From NCBI RefSeq assembly GCF_000758665.1, contig NZ_CP009285.1, positions 5,394,001 through 5,458,000 on the forward strand: 64,000 nt of DNA, in the 5' to 3' direction. Position numbers and translations under genes: made by a program. Positions 9,132 through 17,063 of the stretch are shown here, piece by piece. How positions within the stretch are numbered: the stretch's first letter is position 1; each line of letters opens with the position of its first letter. Origin of the DNA: Paenibacillus borealis. GTDB lineage: Bacteria; Bacillota; Bacilli; Paenibacillales; Paenibacillaceae. The notes beneath the pieces are model-generated. The model did no database searches, was not told where the DNA came from, and saw only the letters and a program-made list of their open reading frames with translations.

Positions 9132-9956
9132 CTACATCTTCGGAATAAAAGCCAGCACCAGCTTCAGGAATTGCTCGCGCACACGTTCCGCTGTCTCCAT
9201 CACTTCTGCATGGTTGAGCGGCTGTTCCAGAATTCCGGCAGCCATGTTGGTGATGCAGGAAATACCCAGCACTTCGATACCGGCATGGCGGGCCACAATC
9301 GTCTCAGATACTGTGGACATCCCTACTGCATCTGCCCCTTGACGGCGCAGCATAACGATCTCAGCAGGAGTCTCGTAGTTTGGTCCGAGCAGGCCGGCGT
9401 ATACGCCTTCCTTGAACTCGAAGTTCAGCGCTGCGGCAGCTTCTTTGGCGGCTGCAATCAGGCGCGGGCTGTAAGCTGAAGACATATCCGGGAAGCGTAC
9501 ACCCAGCGCATTATCGTTCGGTCCGGTCAGCGGGTTGCGGCCTGTGAGGTTCAGGTGGTCCGTAATCAGCATCAGGTCACCCGGTGTGAACTCAGTATTG
9601 ACCCCGCCGGCAGCGTTGGTTACCAGCAGGCTGGTTACGCCCAGCTCTTTCATGACACGTACAGGGAACGCTGTAGTCTCCGGTCCATAGCCTTCGTACA
9701 TGTGGAAGCGGCCCTTCATCATTACGACGCGGCGGCCTTCGATCATGCCGATCAGCAGCTCTCCTTCATGTCCTTCAACAGTGGATACGGGAAAATGAGG
9801 GATTTCATTATAAGGGATGACTACTTCATCCGTAATCAGGTCCGCCAGAACGCCGAGGCCGGAGCCGAGGATCAGCCCGATTTCGGGGGCGACAGTACAT
9901 TTATCTTTGATATATACTGCTGCTTCTTGAATATTGCTTTGGGTAACTGCGGTCAT
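9132..9956 (-). CDS. punA: Purine-nucleoside phosphorylase (canonical)
   Basis: The 274-residue PNP-II enzyme phosphorolyses inosine and guanosine and their deoxy forms. Motifs [52 protein letters not shown] and CITNMA (Asn237) are the canonical set. I chose the ATG at 9956 because AAGGAGG lies 8 nt before it; an in-frame ATG 14 codons upstream has no such site. It corresponds to pupG/punA, which follows drm (deoB) in Bacillus. A 281-nt gap with a dispersed-repeat-like hairpin separates it from deoB. Confidence 0.95.
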   Translation of the reverse strand: MTAVTQSNIQEAAVYIKDKCTVAPEIGLILGSGLGVLADLITDEVVIPYNEIPHFPVSTVEGHEGELLIGMIEGRRVVMMKGRFHMYEGYGPETTAFPVRVMKELGVTSLLVTNAAGGVNTEFTPGDLMLITDHLNLTGRNPLTGPNDNALGVRFPDMSSAYSPRLIAAAKEAAAALNFEFKEGVYAGLLGPNYETPAEIVMLRRQGADAVGMSTVSETIVARHAGIEVLGISCITNMAAGILEQPLNHAEVMETAERVREQFLKLVLAFIPKM

Positions 9957-10104
9957 GGTTGGTTCCTCCTTGAGGTGGGTAGGATGAACTTTAGTCATCG
10001 ACGTAAAGCTGAGCCGTCACTACGGTGATATTTGGACTTCCGGCCGCTGTTGTCACCAGATTTCTTGATTTATCTGCTGTCCGCATTTGAAATCCGGTGA
10101 CTGC

Positions 10105-10200
10105 TGATGCTTCCGAAGCGAGCTTTCCTGCGGAAAGCTTTCAGGCGGTCGCTATCGCTCCTACAGTTCCAAATTTCCCCTTCGATTCTTCTCGCTTTTA
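10105..10200. repeat. Hairpin-bearing intergenic element, possibly a dispersed repeat
   Basis: The deoB-PNP gap contains a perfect 8-bp stem AGCTTTCC/GGAAAGCT with a TGC loop (10121-10139), followed by a second G+C-rich block ending near 10185. The block resembles intergenic repeat elements of Paenibacillus genomes, but only one copy is in the window, so that identity is from memory and unproven. There is no T tract, so it is not a standard terminator. Confidence 0.35.
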
Positions 10201-10237
10201 GTTATATCCTTCAGTTCATCTTGATTTATTATTTATA

Positions 10238-11416
10238 TTAAATTAATTCAGACAAAAAGCTCGTCCCGTACTGCGGTGCCTTCGCTCCGAAGTTATCGGC
10301 GATGGTAGCTGCTACATCAGAGAACGTCAGGCGGATGCCCAGGCTGCCCGGATTCTTGAATTTCGGGCTGTAGATCAGGAGCGGCACATATTCACGGGTG
10401 TGATCCGTTCCGGCATGGATCGGGTCATTGCCGTGGTCAGCCGAGATGATCAGCAGATCATCTTCACTGAGGGTGGAGAGCAGCTCAGGCAGCGCCTGAT
10501 CGAACACTTCCAGCGCGCGGCCGTAGCCTTCCGGATCACGGCGGTGGCCGTACAGGGAGTCGAAGTCTACGAGATTGGTGAACAGGAATCCGTTAAACGG
10601 CTTGCGCAGCTCATCAATCGTAATCTGGATGCCGTGCTCATTGCTCTTGGTCGGGTAAGAAGCTGTTACACCTTCACCAGTGAAGATATCATTGATTTTG
10701 CCGACAGCAATCACGTCTTTGCCGATATCCTCCAGAGCGTTCATAACGGTCGGCTCCGGCGGCTTCACCGCATAGTCATGACGGTTCGGCGTACGCACGA
10801 AATTCCCCGGTTCGCCGATATAAGGACGGGCGATAACACGGCCGACAGAGAATTCGGGAGCCATCGTCAGCTCACGGGCGATCCGGCAGGCGCTATAGAG
10901 TTCTTCCAGCGGAATGATATCTTCGTGCGCTGCCAGCTGGAATACGCTGTCTGCCGAAGTATACACAATCCATGCGCCGGTCTTCATCTGCTCTTCGCCA
11001 TATTCTACGAGAATCTCGGTGCCGGAAGCCGGCTTGTTGCCGATCACCTTGCGTCCGGTAGCCGCTTCGAATTTCTCAATCAGCTCTGCCGGGAACCCGT
11101 CAAAATAAGTATTAAAAGGGACCTCAATCTTCAGGCCCATCAGCTCCCAGTGGCCGGTCATCGTATCCTTGCCTACAGAAACCTCCTGCATTTTGCCGTA
11201 ATAGCCTGTCGGGTCAGCTACCGGTTCCAGCGGCGGCAATGGAGCAATATTAGCCAGTCCCAGCTGTTGCAGGTTCGGAAGCTTCAGTCCCGGAACCCGT
11301 TCCAGAATATGTCCCAGCGTATGGGAGCCTGTATCTCCAAAATTAGCGGCATCCGGCGCTTCACCGATACCTACACTATCCAGAACAATAAATCCGATGC
11401 GTTTAAATGAGGACAT
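10238..11416 (-). CDS. deoB: Phosphopentomutase
   Basis: The 392-residue enzyme interconverts (deoxy)ribose 1-phosphate and 5-phosphate, linking the nucleoside phosphorylases downstream to central metabolism. It has the alkaline-phosphatase-superfamily metal sites: [14 protein letters not shown] near residue 13, [10 protein letters not shown] near 85 (Thr phosphorylation site) and ISADHGNDP with [11 protein letters not shown] near 320-335. I chose the ATG at 11416 because GAAGGAG precedes it at proper spacing. The upstream in-frame extension of 16 codons has no ribosome binding site. The drm position after xerD is the standard Bacillales order. Confidence 0.97.
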   Translation of the reverse strand: MSSFKRIGFIVLDSVGIGEAPDAANFGDTGSHTLGHILERVPGLKLPNLQQLGLANIAPLPPLEPVADPTGYYGKMQEVSVGKDTMTGHWELMGLKIEVPFNTYFDGFPAELIEKFEAATGRKVIGNKPASGTEILVEYGEEQMKTGAWIVYTSADSVFQLAAHEDIIPLEELYSACRIARELTMAPEFSVGRVIARPYIGEPGNFVRTPNRHDYAVKPPEPTVMNALEDIGKDVIAVGKINDIFTGEGVTASYPTKSNEHGIQITIDELRKPFNGFLFTNLVDFDSLYGHRRDPEGYGRALEVFDQALPELLSTLSEDDLLIISADHGNDPIHAGTDHTREYVPLLIYSPKFKNPGSLGIRLTFSDVAATIADNFGAKAPQYGTSFLSELI

Positions 11417-11476
11417 TGCCGTCTTCACTCCTTCGTAGTTTACATAGTTGTAAGGTCTGCTCAAAACAGGAAGAAA

Positions 11477-11500
11477 CTCCGGGAGAACCTCTCCCGGGAG
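11477..11500 (-). terminator. Hairpin between xerD and deoB
   Basis: On the minus strand CTCCCGGGAGA pairs with TCTCCCGGAG with one bulged base and is followed by a weak T-rich stretch. It probably ends the xerD transcript, or it could act as an attenuator in the deoB leader, since it lies only 60 nt before the deoB start. Confidence 0.55.
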
Positions 11501-11614
11501 CTATCCATTCAGTATGATTCCATCATAACTTTCTTACTCACAAAAAGCATCTTTTCGGCCAATCCAAACCATTACCCGTTCTATCCACGGTTACACCCAG
11601 CCTTAGATGACAGA

Positions 11615-12508
11615 CTACTTCGCCCGTGGATGGTGATTCTCATAAACTTCCTTCATGTTCTTGCGTGCAATTCCGCTGTAAATCTGCGTGGTTGAAATAT
11701 CGGAATGGCCCAGCATCTGCTGCACGGAACGCAGGTCTGCCCCGCCTTCCAGCAGATGAGCGGCGAAGGAATGCCGCAGGGTATGCGGTGTGATGTCCTG
11801 TTGAATACGGGCTTCACGCGCATGTTTCTTGATAATCTTCCAAAAGCCCTGACGGGTCAGCCTCCCGCCCAGACTGTTCAGGAACAGTGCCGGCTCCTCC
11901 TGGTTTACCCGGAGCAGCTTGTCCCGCATACCGGACACATAACGGGCCACACAGTCCGCAGCAATCGTACCAATCGGCACCACTCTTTCCTTGCCGGAGG
12001 CCCCGCTGCAGCGGGCGAACTTCAGCCCGGTATTCACGTCCTCCACATTCAGCGAGATCAGCTCCGTTACACGGATACCCGTAGCATAGAGCAGCTCAAG
12101 CATCGCCTTATCGCGCATCCCCTGGGGTGCAGATTCATCAGGGACGGCCAGCAGGCGTTCAATTTCTTCAATGCTAAGAATCATCGGCGGTTTCTTGCTC
12201 GGTTTAATCGTTTCCATATCGAGTGTCGGGTCTTGCCCGATCAGCCGTTCTTTCAGCAAAAAATGAAAATAGGCGCGCAGCGATACCGTATTCCGGTTGA
12301 CTGTTGCCGTTGCCTTGCCCGCTCCGCGCAGAGCGCCGAGGTAGAGCATAATATGTGATCTTCTAATCTCTTCCATCGCAGCCGTGCCGCGTTCTTCGGT
12401 AAACTCCAGAAACTGTGATATATCCCGTCCATAGGATTCCAGCGTACTAGGAGACAATCCTTTGTCCCCGGACAAATACTGCATAAACGGCTGCAAGTGT
12501 GACTCCAT
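11615..12508 (-). CDS. xerD: Site-specific tyrosine recombinase XerD
   Basis: The 297-residue recombinase, with XerC, resolves chromosome dimers at dif. The N-terminal SAM-like core-binding domain (residues 1-85) precedes the catalytic domain with Arg in YATGIRVTEL, Lys in GKERVVPIG, HTLRHSFAAHLL, LGHSDISTTQIY and the nucleophile Tyr in QIYSGI. The length is typical. The gene lies between a DUF4227 gene and deoB, the conserved Bacillales order (yqzK - ripX - drm), so this is the housekeeping XerD and not the prophage integrase. Confidence 0.96.
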   Translation of the reverse strand: MESHLQPFMQYLSGDKGLSPSTLESYGRDISQFLEFTEERGTAAMEEIRRSHIMLYLGALRGAGKATATVNRNTVSLRAYFHFLLKERLIGQDPTLDMETIKPSKKPPMILSIEEIERLLAVPDESAPQGMRDKAMLELLYATGIRVTELISLNVEDVNTGLKFARCSGASGKERVVPIGTIAADCVARYVSGMRDKLLRVNQEEPALFLNSLGGRLTRQGFWKIIKKHAREARIQQDITPHTLRHSFAAHLLEGGADLRSVQQMLGHSDISTTQIYSGIARKNMKEVYENHHPRAK

Positions 12509-12653
12509 CTATTCACGCTCCTGTCATACTCAGGCTGCTTCATGCGGCTCTGCAGCGGGTGGGGTCCGGCAGCAGTCAGAACGCTAACGTCCCTTAACAT
12601 GCTCTAGATTTATTCGACAGGCTTCTAGCTTTTTCCTGCAAACGGCAGAGCGG

Positions 12654-12896
12654 TCACTCCCCGTACCAATAGTATAAGCGCAGGCGCTGCCCTGCACTAA
12701 GCCCTTCATCGCCCTGCTTCACATCGTGAAATGCCCGGATGGCTGTGCCCTCAGGAATATCATAATTCTGCGCTGGACTCATCCAGGCGCTGAACCAGCT
12801 TAAGATATAATACAGCACACAGCTTATCGCAACGAGCAAGGTCATAAAATACAGCCGGCGCACGGTTTTGGGAATCGAGACAATCATCTTAGGCAA
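12654..12896 (-). CDS. yqzK: DUF4227 (YqzK-like) single-pass membrane protein
   Basis: This 80-residue protein has a basic N terminus, one transmembrane segment (residues 17-36) and a short extracytoplasmic tail. The sequence and its place between fur and xerD match B. subtilis YqzK (DUF4227). No function is established. Confidence 0.85.
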   Translation of the reverse strand: MPKMIVSIPKTVRRLYFMTLLVAISCVLYYILSWFSAWMSPAQNYDIPEGTAIRAFHDVKQGDEGLSAGQRLRLYYWYGE

Positions 12897-13059
12897 CCTC
12901 CTAAAAGTAATGTAAGCTTCCGCTACAATGTTCCACTTCGCAGAACTCGTCCTTCAATTTATGCGCCGGAGGGTGAGGTTATGTATTTAAATCAGTTAAA
13001 AAGCCCCCTCCAGCCATTCAGCCGGGGAGAGCTTGTGCGGTAAATCCTCATCTATAAGC

Positions 13060-13527
13060 TTATTCGGGAGTATTGCCTTCTGCAGGATTCTTATCCTTGC
13101 AGCGGTAGCAAATTCCGTGAAAATCAAGTCTATGATCAAGCACCGTAAAATTATAATCCTTCTCCAGCCGCTCTTCCAGCGGGCCCAGCCAATCCTCACG
13201 AATCTCATCCATGGTTCCGCATTGTACACAAATCAGATGATGGTGATGATGTTTCGCTGTATCCGTCCGCAGATCATAACGGGCCACACCATCTCCGAAA
13301 TTAATCTTCTCCACGACATGAAGTTCGCTGAGCAGTTCCAGGGTACGATATACGGTGGCGAGACCGATCTCCGGAGCCTTTTCTTTCACCAGCATGAACA
13401 CATCTTCAGCGCTTAAATGATCATCCTCGTTCTCCAGGAGAACTCTTAAGGTCGCTTCCCGTTGAGGTGTAAGCTTGTATCCTTGGGATTGTAGTTGTTG
13501 CTTAATCTTGTCTATCCGGGCTTCCAT
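13060..13527 (-). CDS. fur: Ferric uptake regulator Fur
   Basis: The 155-residue repressor has the winged-helix DNA-binding domain (YKLTPQREATLRVLLE; ATVYRTLELL), the His-rich metal hinge KHHHHHLICVQCG and a second Cys pair CYRCK, giving the two CxxC structural zinc sites of the family. With Fe(II) it represses iron uptake genes. Its position upstream of DUF4227 and xerD matches Bacillus, so this is Fur rather than PerR or Zur. A sigma-A promoter lies just upstream. Confidence 0.95.
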   Translation of the reverse strand: MEARIDKIKQQLQSQGYKLTPQREATLRVLLENEDDHLSAEDVFMLVKEKAPEIGLATVYRTLELLSELHVVEKINFGDGVARYDLRTDTAKHHHHHLICVQCGTMDEIREDWLGPLEERLEKDYNFTVLDHRLDFHGICYRCKDKNPAEGNTPE

Positions 13528-13580
13528 TGTCTGCCTCCCCCTTGGAAAATTACCGCACCGGGCTTCAAGCCACTTCTTCC

Positions 13581-13610
13581 ATTATAGGGGGAGTTACTTT
13601 GAGAAGTCAA
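13581..13610 (-). promoter_or_regulatory. fur promoter
   Basis: On the minus strand TTGACT (13605-13610) and TATAAT (13581-13586) are separated by 18 bp, a near-consensus sigma-A promoter, about 55 nt before the fur ATG. Confidence 0.75.
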
Positions 13611-13834
13611 ACGGTTTTAGGATGTATGCAGACTTAAATAGGCTTAATTGGTATGACATTAATACCTATGTGAATCCCCTCTTTAAAAAGTAGCCCCTTA
13701 AGGCGGATTCGTAATATATCCAAAAATTATTGGGATCAAATCCGAAAAACAATAACAATCGTAAACATGCCTTTCCATCAAAACGCCTTTTTTAATAGAA
13801 AGGACGATCTATGAGAAATACGTGTGAGGATCTG

Positions 13835-13843
13835 CATATGCTA
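13835..13843 (+). promoter_or_regulatory. Possible mother-cell sigma -10 element
   Basis: CATATGCTA fits the CATANNNTA -10 consensus shared by sigma-E and sigma-K. It sits 27 nt before the start of the beta-rich hypothetical protein. The -35 side is unconvincing, so this is a suggestion that the gene is sporulation-controlled. Confidence 0.3.
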
Positions 13844-13869
13844 TTGAATAAACAGAAAGGAGGTGCTTT

Positions 13870-14310
13870 ATGACTCTTTTACTAGATTCTCGCACATCAC
13901 AAAATGCAAGCTTTGCCTCTTCTCTTGGCGTTCCTTTCCCAGCTATACTATCCCCCCAATTATACGGACAAGTCGGATTGAACATTGTGAGACCCACAGG
14001 GAATATCAGGGTAGAATTTTTCACTACCGTATCTATCTTACTACCTGCCGGCACTCCTCCAACTGGAATCTTCGTGATCATCGTTAGAGGAACCACTACG
14101 AACGATCCTATCATCTATTCCGCACTCGAAGTGTCTCTGCCATCCAATACGAATGAACAAGTGCTGCCCATCACGGTTATAGGTTCTGACTTCAATGTCC
14201 CTGCTCCTGAGAATAATCAATTGATCTATTCAGCATTTGTTAGCACAACGACCCTCGGACCGGTCCGGATCGGACCCGAAAGCTTTACCGTTACAGCTTA
14301 CTCTGATTAA
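13870..14310 (+). CDS. Beta-rich hypothetical protein, possibly spore-surface
   Basis: The 146-residue protein lacks a signal peptide and transmembrane segments, and is rich in Thr, Ser, Val, Ile and Pro in an alternating pattern typical of a beta sandwich. It reminds me of exosporium or spore-appendage proteins of Bacillales, but I do not recognise a named domain. AAAGGAGG stands before the ATG at ideal spacing. A CATANNNTA-type -10 candidate lies upstream, and a strong terminator follows. It is on the plus strand, unlike the flanking fur cluster, and is probably the last host gene before the prophage. Confidence 0.75.
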   Translation: MTLLLDSRTSQNASFASSLGVPFPAILSPQLYGQVGLNIVRPTGNIRVEFFTTVSILLPAGTPPTGIFVIIVRGTTTNDPIIYSALEVSLPSNTNEQVLPITVIGSDFNVPAPENNQLIYSAFVSTTTLGPVRIGPESFTVTAYSD

Positions 14311-14325
14311 TAAGAGTATACGAAT

Positions 14326-14369
14326 AAAACCAGCAGTATGGGATATCCTGTACTGCTGGTTTTATTGTT
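14326..14369 (+). terminator. Intrinsic terminator after the spore-surface-like gene
   Basis: AAAACCAGCAGTA and TACTGCTGGTTTT pair perfectly over 13 bp around a 12-nt loop, followed by ATTGTTT. It lies 15 nt after the stop codon. Confidence 0.9.
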
Positions 14370-14669
14370 TCTTTTATTGCAGTGGGAGACCTTGTTTTGA
14401 AGGTTTTTTGTTGCATCCATTTGATCATTTTGAAAAACACTACTATATTCAATCAATACTTACCAGCATCGGCGTCACCCACCGCATCATTTAGTCTAAT
14501 TAATACAGTGAAATGGGGTGAAATACAGGGGTGATTATTTTGCTCATGGATATGATTTGGGTCATAAGAGAAATCCAGTAAAACACATTAAAAGAGAAAC
14601 GGTGATTTTCGTGTGATTTTTTTATTTGTTATGATTACAGTTCCCGATATCTTTCTTACTATAATAAGG
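14370..14669. other. Gene-free AT-rich stretch at the likely prophage boundary
   Basis: No coding frame with a ribosome binding site is visible. The change from host-type to prophage-type genes falls in this interval, so the left attachment site probably lies here. The matching att copy and the integrase are outside the window, so the core cannot be read. Confidence 0.4.
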
Positions 14670-14915
14670 CTACACTTTTGGCACCCTCCCCGTCAATCTC
14701 AATACCTCCAGCTTCCGCTGCAGTTCCAGCTGCCATTCGTGGTCGTGTGTCGCTCCAGCCAGCACGGACTGATTTTGAATCATCAGACAGTCCCAGCAAT
14801 ACCTGGCATTCTCTCGCAGGCAATATTGCAGCTCCTTAGCCTCTTCGATCGTCAAAGGTCCAGTCATGTTAATGTGAAAGATCTCTGCCAAGCGTAAATG
14901 TACCGGTAACATCAT
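14670..14915 (-). CDS. Small conserved prophage-associated protein
   Basis: The 81-residue protein is predicted soluble and helical, with a Tyr-Cys-Trp-Asp-Cys centre. It resembles a small family common in Paenibacillus prophage ends (I recall it as DUF7667, not certain). AGGAGAG precedes the ATG. It diverges from the XRE regulator at 15042, and the shared 127-bp gap carries a palindromic operator candidate, so that regulator may control it. Confidence 0.65.
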   Translation of the reverse strand: MMLPVHLRLAEIFHINMTGPLTIEEAKELQYCLRENARYCWDCLMIQNQSVLAGATHDHEWQLELQRKLEVLRLTGRVPKV

Positions 14916-14951
14916 AAATCACTCTCCTGTATTATCATCCTAATACATCAT

Positions 14952-15019
14952 ATGCAAGTGTATCAGAAAGATGATACGCGTATGAGGATATTGATACATT
15001 TATTTATGTGATGTATACT
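14952..15019 (+). promoter_or_regulatory. Operator and promoter between divergent genes
   Basis: GTATCA-N6-TGATAC (14960-14977) is a perfect palindrome, the form of a Cro/CI-type operator. Next to it TTGATA (14991-14996) and TATACT (15014-15019), spaced 17 bp, form a near-consensus sigma-A promoter for the XRE gene. Autoregulation by that protein is likely. Confidence 0.65.
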
Positions 15020-15041
15020 TTTGGAAAAAGGAGGCTTGTCC

Positions 15042-15263
15042 GTGATTAAGAATAACGTCAAGGACATCATGGACCGGCAGAATAAGGGGATTCGAGGCAC
15101 TGCGAGGGAGACGGGGTTAGCAATCAACACGGTATCGGGGCTATATCATAATACGTCCAAGCGCGTGGATTTTGAGACGCTGGAGAAACTCTGCAAGCAC
15201 CTGAAGGTTAGCACTGGAGAACTCATTGAATACATAGAAGACAAGGAAGCCCAACCGGAGTAA
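15042..15263 (+). CDS. XRE/Cro-CI family HTH regulator
   Basis: This 73-residue protein is essentially one helix-turn-helix domain: IRGTARETGLAINTVSGLYH is the HTH and LEKLCKHLKVSTGELIEY the following helices. It resembles the minimal Cro-like regulators with the MIKNNVKDIMD start. I chose GTG at 15042 because AAAGGAGG lies 8 nt before it; an upstream TTG at 15021 is within the transcription start region. It has its own promoter and palindromic operator and a terminator, so it is a self-contained unit at the lysis end of the prophage. Confidence 0.88.
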   Translation: MIKNNVKDIMDRQNKGIRGTARETGLAINTVSGLYHNTSKRVDFETLEKLCKHLKVSTGELIEYIEDKEAQPE

Positions 15264-15278
15264 TCCTGCTGGGCTTTT
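15246..15278 (+). terminator. Terminator of the XRE gene
   Basis: AAGCCCA...TGGGCTTTTT with a short inner stem overlaps the last codons and stop codon of the regulator and ends in five T. Confidence 0.85.
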
Positions 15279-15364
15279 TCATATTTACCGAATTAATAAA
15301 TAGAAAAATATCCCTACTTCTGATAGACTTATTTTGTAAATTGTTATCATAAATAGGGGGAAAT

Positions 15365-16069
15365 TTGTTGAATAAGCCAATTTATACAAAGTGGTGGTTC
15401 TGGGTCCTGGCGGTCATCATTATAGGAGCTATCGGAAATATGGGTGATGACAAGAATACAACGGATCAAGCAGTGACCTCAGCCACTATAGAGCCGGCAA
15501 AAGTTGTTGTGGCAGAGGCCACAGAAGAGGCCGTAATTGTGCCGACTCAGAAACCTAAAGAAGTATCCAAATCAGATCCTACGGTCGCTCCCACTGAAAA
15601 TCCGATACCGGGAACTATCGGCATGACACCTGAAGAGTTTAGGAAGGAATTCAATGCTCGTGCTGACTCTATGGAATCCAAGCTAAAAATCAGCAAAAAG
15701 CTCACTGTTGAAGATGGACTTGCCCAAGACACATTTCAGTACATGTTCAATGATTTCCTTGGCATAACAGGTAGTGTTAATAAGGCTGATGGGTCAATTA
15801 GAGATATAATGATGATAGGACGTGGAGACGGTACCTCTGCTTCAGGTGCAAACATCATTGTAGTCATGGGATTAGTAATATTAGCTGTCAATCCTGATAT
15901 TGAGTCGACAGAGGTCGGAAGTATAATCACCGACTTAAAGGTACTTGAAGATGGTGTTGACCTTGCTAAAATTGATGAGTCCACTGTCAGAAATGGCATA
16001 CGGTATCATGTACAGGGGTCAAATGAATTAGGTCTTATGTTCAGCGCTGGTGATGCAAACGATAAATAG
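15365..16069 (+). CDS. Membrane-anchored hypothetical protein
   Basis: The 234-residue protein begins with a short cytoplasmic stretch and one transmembrane helix (about residues 10-27). A Thr/Pro/Ala/Glu-rich linker follows (residues 30-85), then a folded extracellular domain (about 90-230). There is no lipobox Cys, so it is an uncleaved signal anchor. TTG at 15365 or 15368 is the likely start, with AGGGGG just before. The extracellular domain is not one I recognise. As a plus-strand single gene among prophage genes it may be a lysogenic-conversion moron. Confidence 0.7.
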   Translation: MLNKPIYTKWWFWVLAVIIIGAIGNMGDDKNTTDQAVTSATIEPAKVVVAEATEEAVIVPTQKPKEVSKSDPTVAPTENPIPGTIGMTPEEFRKEFNARADSMESKLKISKKLTVEDGLAQDTFQYMFNDFLGITGSVNKADGSIRDIMMIGRGDGTSASGANIIVVMGLVILAVNPDIESTEVGSIITDLKVLEDGVDLAKIDESTVRNGIRYHVQGSNELGLMFSAGDANDK

Positions 16070-16072
16070 TAA

Positions 16073-16099
16073 AAAGCCCTGGGGATGTCCCAGGGCTTT
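16073..16099. terminator. Shared terminator between convergent genes
   Basis: AAAGCCCTGGG-GATG-TCCCAGGGCTTT, a perfect stem with A and T tracts on either side, serves both the membrane protein gene (+) and the YolD-like gene (-). Confidence 0.9.
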
Positions 16100-16101
16100 A
16101 T

Positions 16102-16428
16102 TTATGTAATGACCCGGATCACATCATCGATCTTGATCCAGCTAAAGTCCTCTTCCATTTGGAACTTGATTCTCCTCAGCTGCCGGTCTACTTTCACCAC
16201 AACGCCCCGCACCTTCAAATCCTTGTAAGGGTCAAACAGTACGATTGTGATCTGTTCCTTCTCCAGCAATGCATACCCGAGCGCCTGGTCAATCAGCTCC
16301 CATTCATCAGGGTCGATCGCGGGCCGGCTGCGTCTTCCCTGCTCCTGCATTTCCTGCCTCAGAAGCTGCACATGCTCTGGCAGCAAAAACCGACTACCTT
16401 CCCAAACACTCTCCAGTTTCTTTCCCAT
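16102..16428 (-). CDS. YolD-like family protein
   Basis: The 108-residue protein matches the YolD family: N-terminal FLLPEHVQLLRQ, the central DPDEWELIDQALGYAL and the C-terminal beta strand set ending in IKIDDVIRV. YolD genes usually pair with Y-family polymerase genes (uvrX/yqjW) in SOS operons. The polymerase is missing here and the gene is third after a WYL-like and an HTH protein. A LexA-like box precedes the operon, so damage induction is likely. Confidence 0.8.
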   Translation of the reverse strand: MGKKLESVWEGSRFLLPEHVQLLRQEMQEQGRRSRPAIDPDEWELIDQALGYALLEKEQITIVLFDPYKDLKVRGVVVKVDRQLRRIKFQMEEDFSWIKIDDVIRVIT

Positions 16429-16439
16429 GATGTATCCCC

Positions 16440-16748
16440 CTAGTACTCGGTCCAGTAATCTATATTTCCCGTTATTTCTGCCTGCTGTGACTTGTGTGGG
16501 CCTGCCGCAACATGATCTTTAAAAGGGACGTCCCTTTCCCATGCCTCGATCACAACGGCCGTCTCAACCGGCTGCTTGTCGTCCCACTGAATGTAATACT
16601 GCTCGACCAGCTGCAGCATGCCTGCTTTGATCGCTGCAGATCTCCGACCGCTCAGCCGTTCCAACTCTGGCAGAGAGGGCATTCTCCGAAAGTGACCATG
16701 GAACTGAAACATGACCCGAAGCAGCTTGCGCGCCGTATCATCCAGCAT
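16440..16748 (-). CDS. Small HTH-like protein of the YolD operon
   Basis: The 102-residue protein has an N-terminal helical part with a winged-helix look (PSLPELERLSGRRSAAIKAGML, residues 24-45) and a polar tail. GGAG lies 7 nt before the ATG, and the start overlaps the end of the WYL-like gene by 11 nt. I do not know the family; a partner or regulator of the YolD-like protein is inferred from linkage. Confidence 0.65.
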   Translation of the reverse strand: MLDDTARKLLRVMFQFHGHFRRMPSLPELERLSGRRSAAIKAGMLQLVEQYYIQWDDKQPVETAVVIEAWERDVPFKDHVAAGPHKSQQAEITGNIDYWTEY

Positions 16749-16938
16749 GACGATTCTCCGCTAATGGTCTCCAGGATAGTACGTTTGCCACTAAGAACAC
16801 GCGCGGGGCATTGGTGGTCAGGCAGGTGGCCCTAATACGGCCGTCACGGATGCCGAGGATTTCAATCTTCCGCTGCGTGATCTTTCCGGCTTTGTCCAGG
16901 TATATCATTTCAATGGTTTGGCCGATGCTCATTTTCAT
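16738..16938 (-). CDS. Mini WYL-like protein
   Basis: This 66-residue protein resembles an isolated WYL beta-barrel: IEMIYLDKAGKITQRKIEIL, then RIRATCLTTNAPRVFLVANVLSW. WYL domains usually sense ligand or nucleic acid fused to an HTH; here the HTH-like part is the next gene. It is first in the operon, directly after the promoter with a LexA-like box. GGAGG precedes the ATG. Confidence 0.65.
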   Translation of the reverse strand: MKMSIGQTIEMIYLDKAGKITQRKIEILGIRDGRIRATCLTTNAPRVFLVANVLSWRPLAENRHAG

Positions 16939-16956
16939 GTGATCGCCTCCGAAATA

Positions 16957-17001
16957 GGAACGTTTGTTTGTATTATATGCTCCCTACCCGATTTTTAGCA
17001 A
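16957..17001 (-). promoter_or_regulatory. SOS-type promoter with LexA-like box
   Basis: On the minus strand TTGCTA (16996-17001) and TATAAT (16972-16977) are 18 bp apart. Immediately downstream, at 16957-16970, CAAAC-AAAC-GTTCC matches the Gram-positive LexA consensus CGAAC-N4-GTTCG at 8 of 10 positions and would cover the transcription start. Repression by LexA with induction after DNA damage follows if the box is real. Confidence 0.6.
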
Positions 17002-17024
17002 TGGTTTGATTTCCCACAAAACGC

Positions 17025-17063
17025 AAAAAAGCCCGCCGACCAGTTAAGGTTGACGGGCTTTTT
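17025..17063. terminator. Bidirectional terminator
   Basis: AAAAAAGCCCGCCGACC and GGTTGACGGGCTTTTT form a GC stem flanked by A and T tracts. It insulates the SOS-type promoter from the ATPase/STAS pair upstream. Confidence 0.85.

Noticed and set aside
11615..12508. XerD as the prophage integrase
   Set aside because: The gene is in the conserved Bacillales position between DUF4227 and deoB, 2-3 kb outside the phage genes, and has typical XerD length and motifs.
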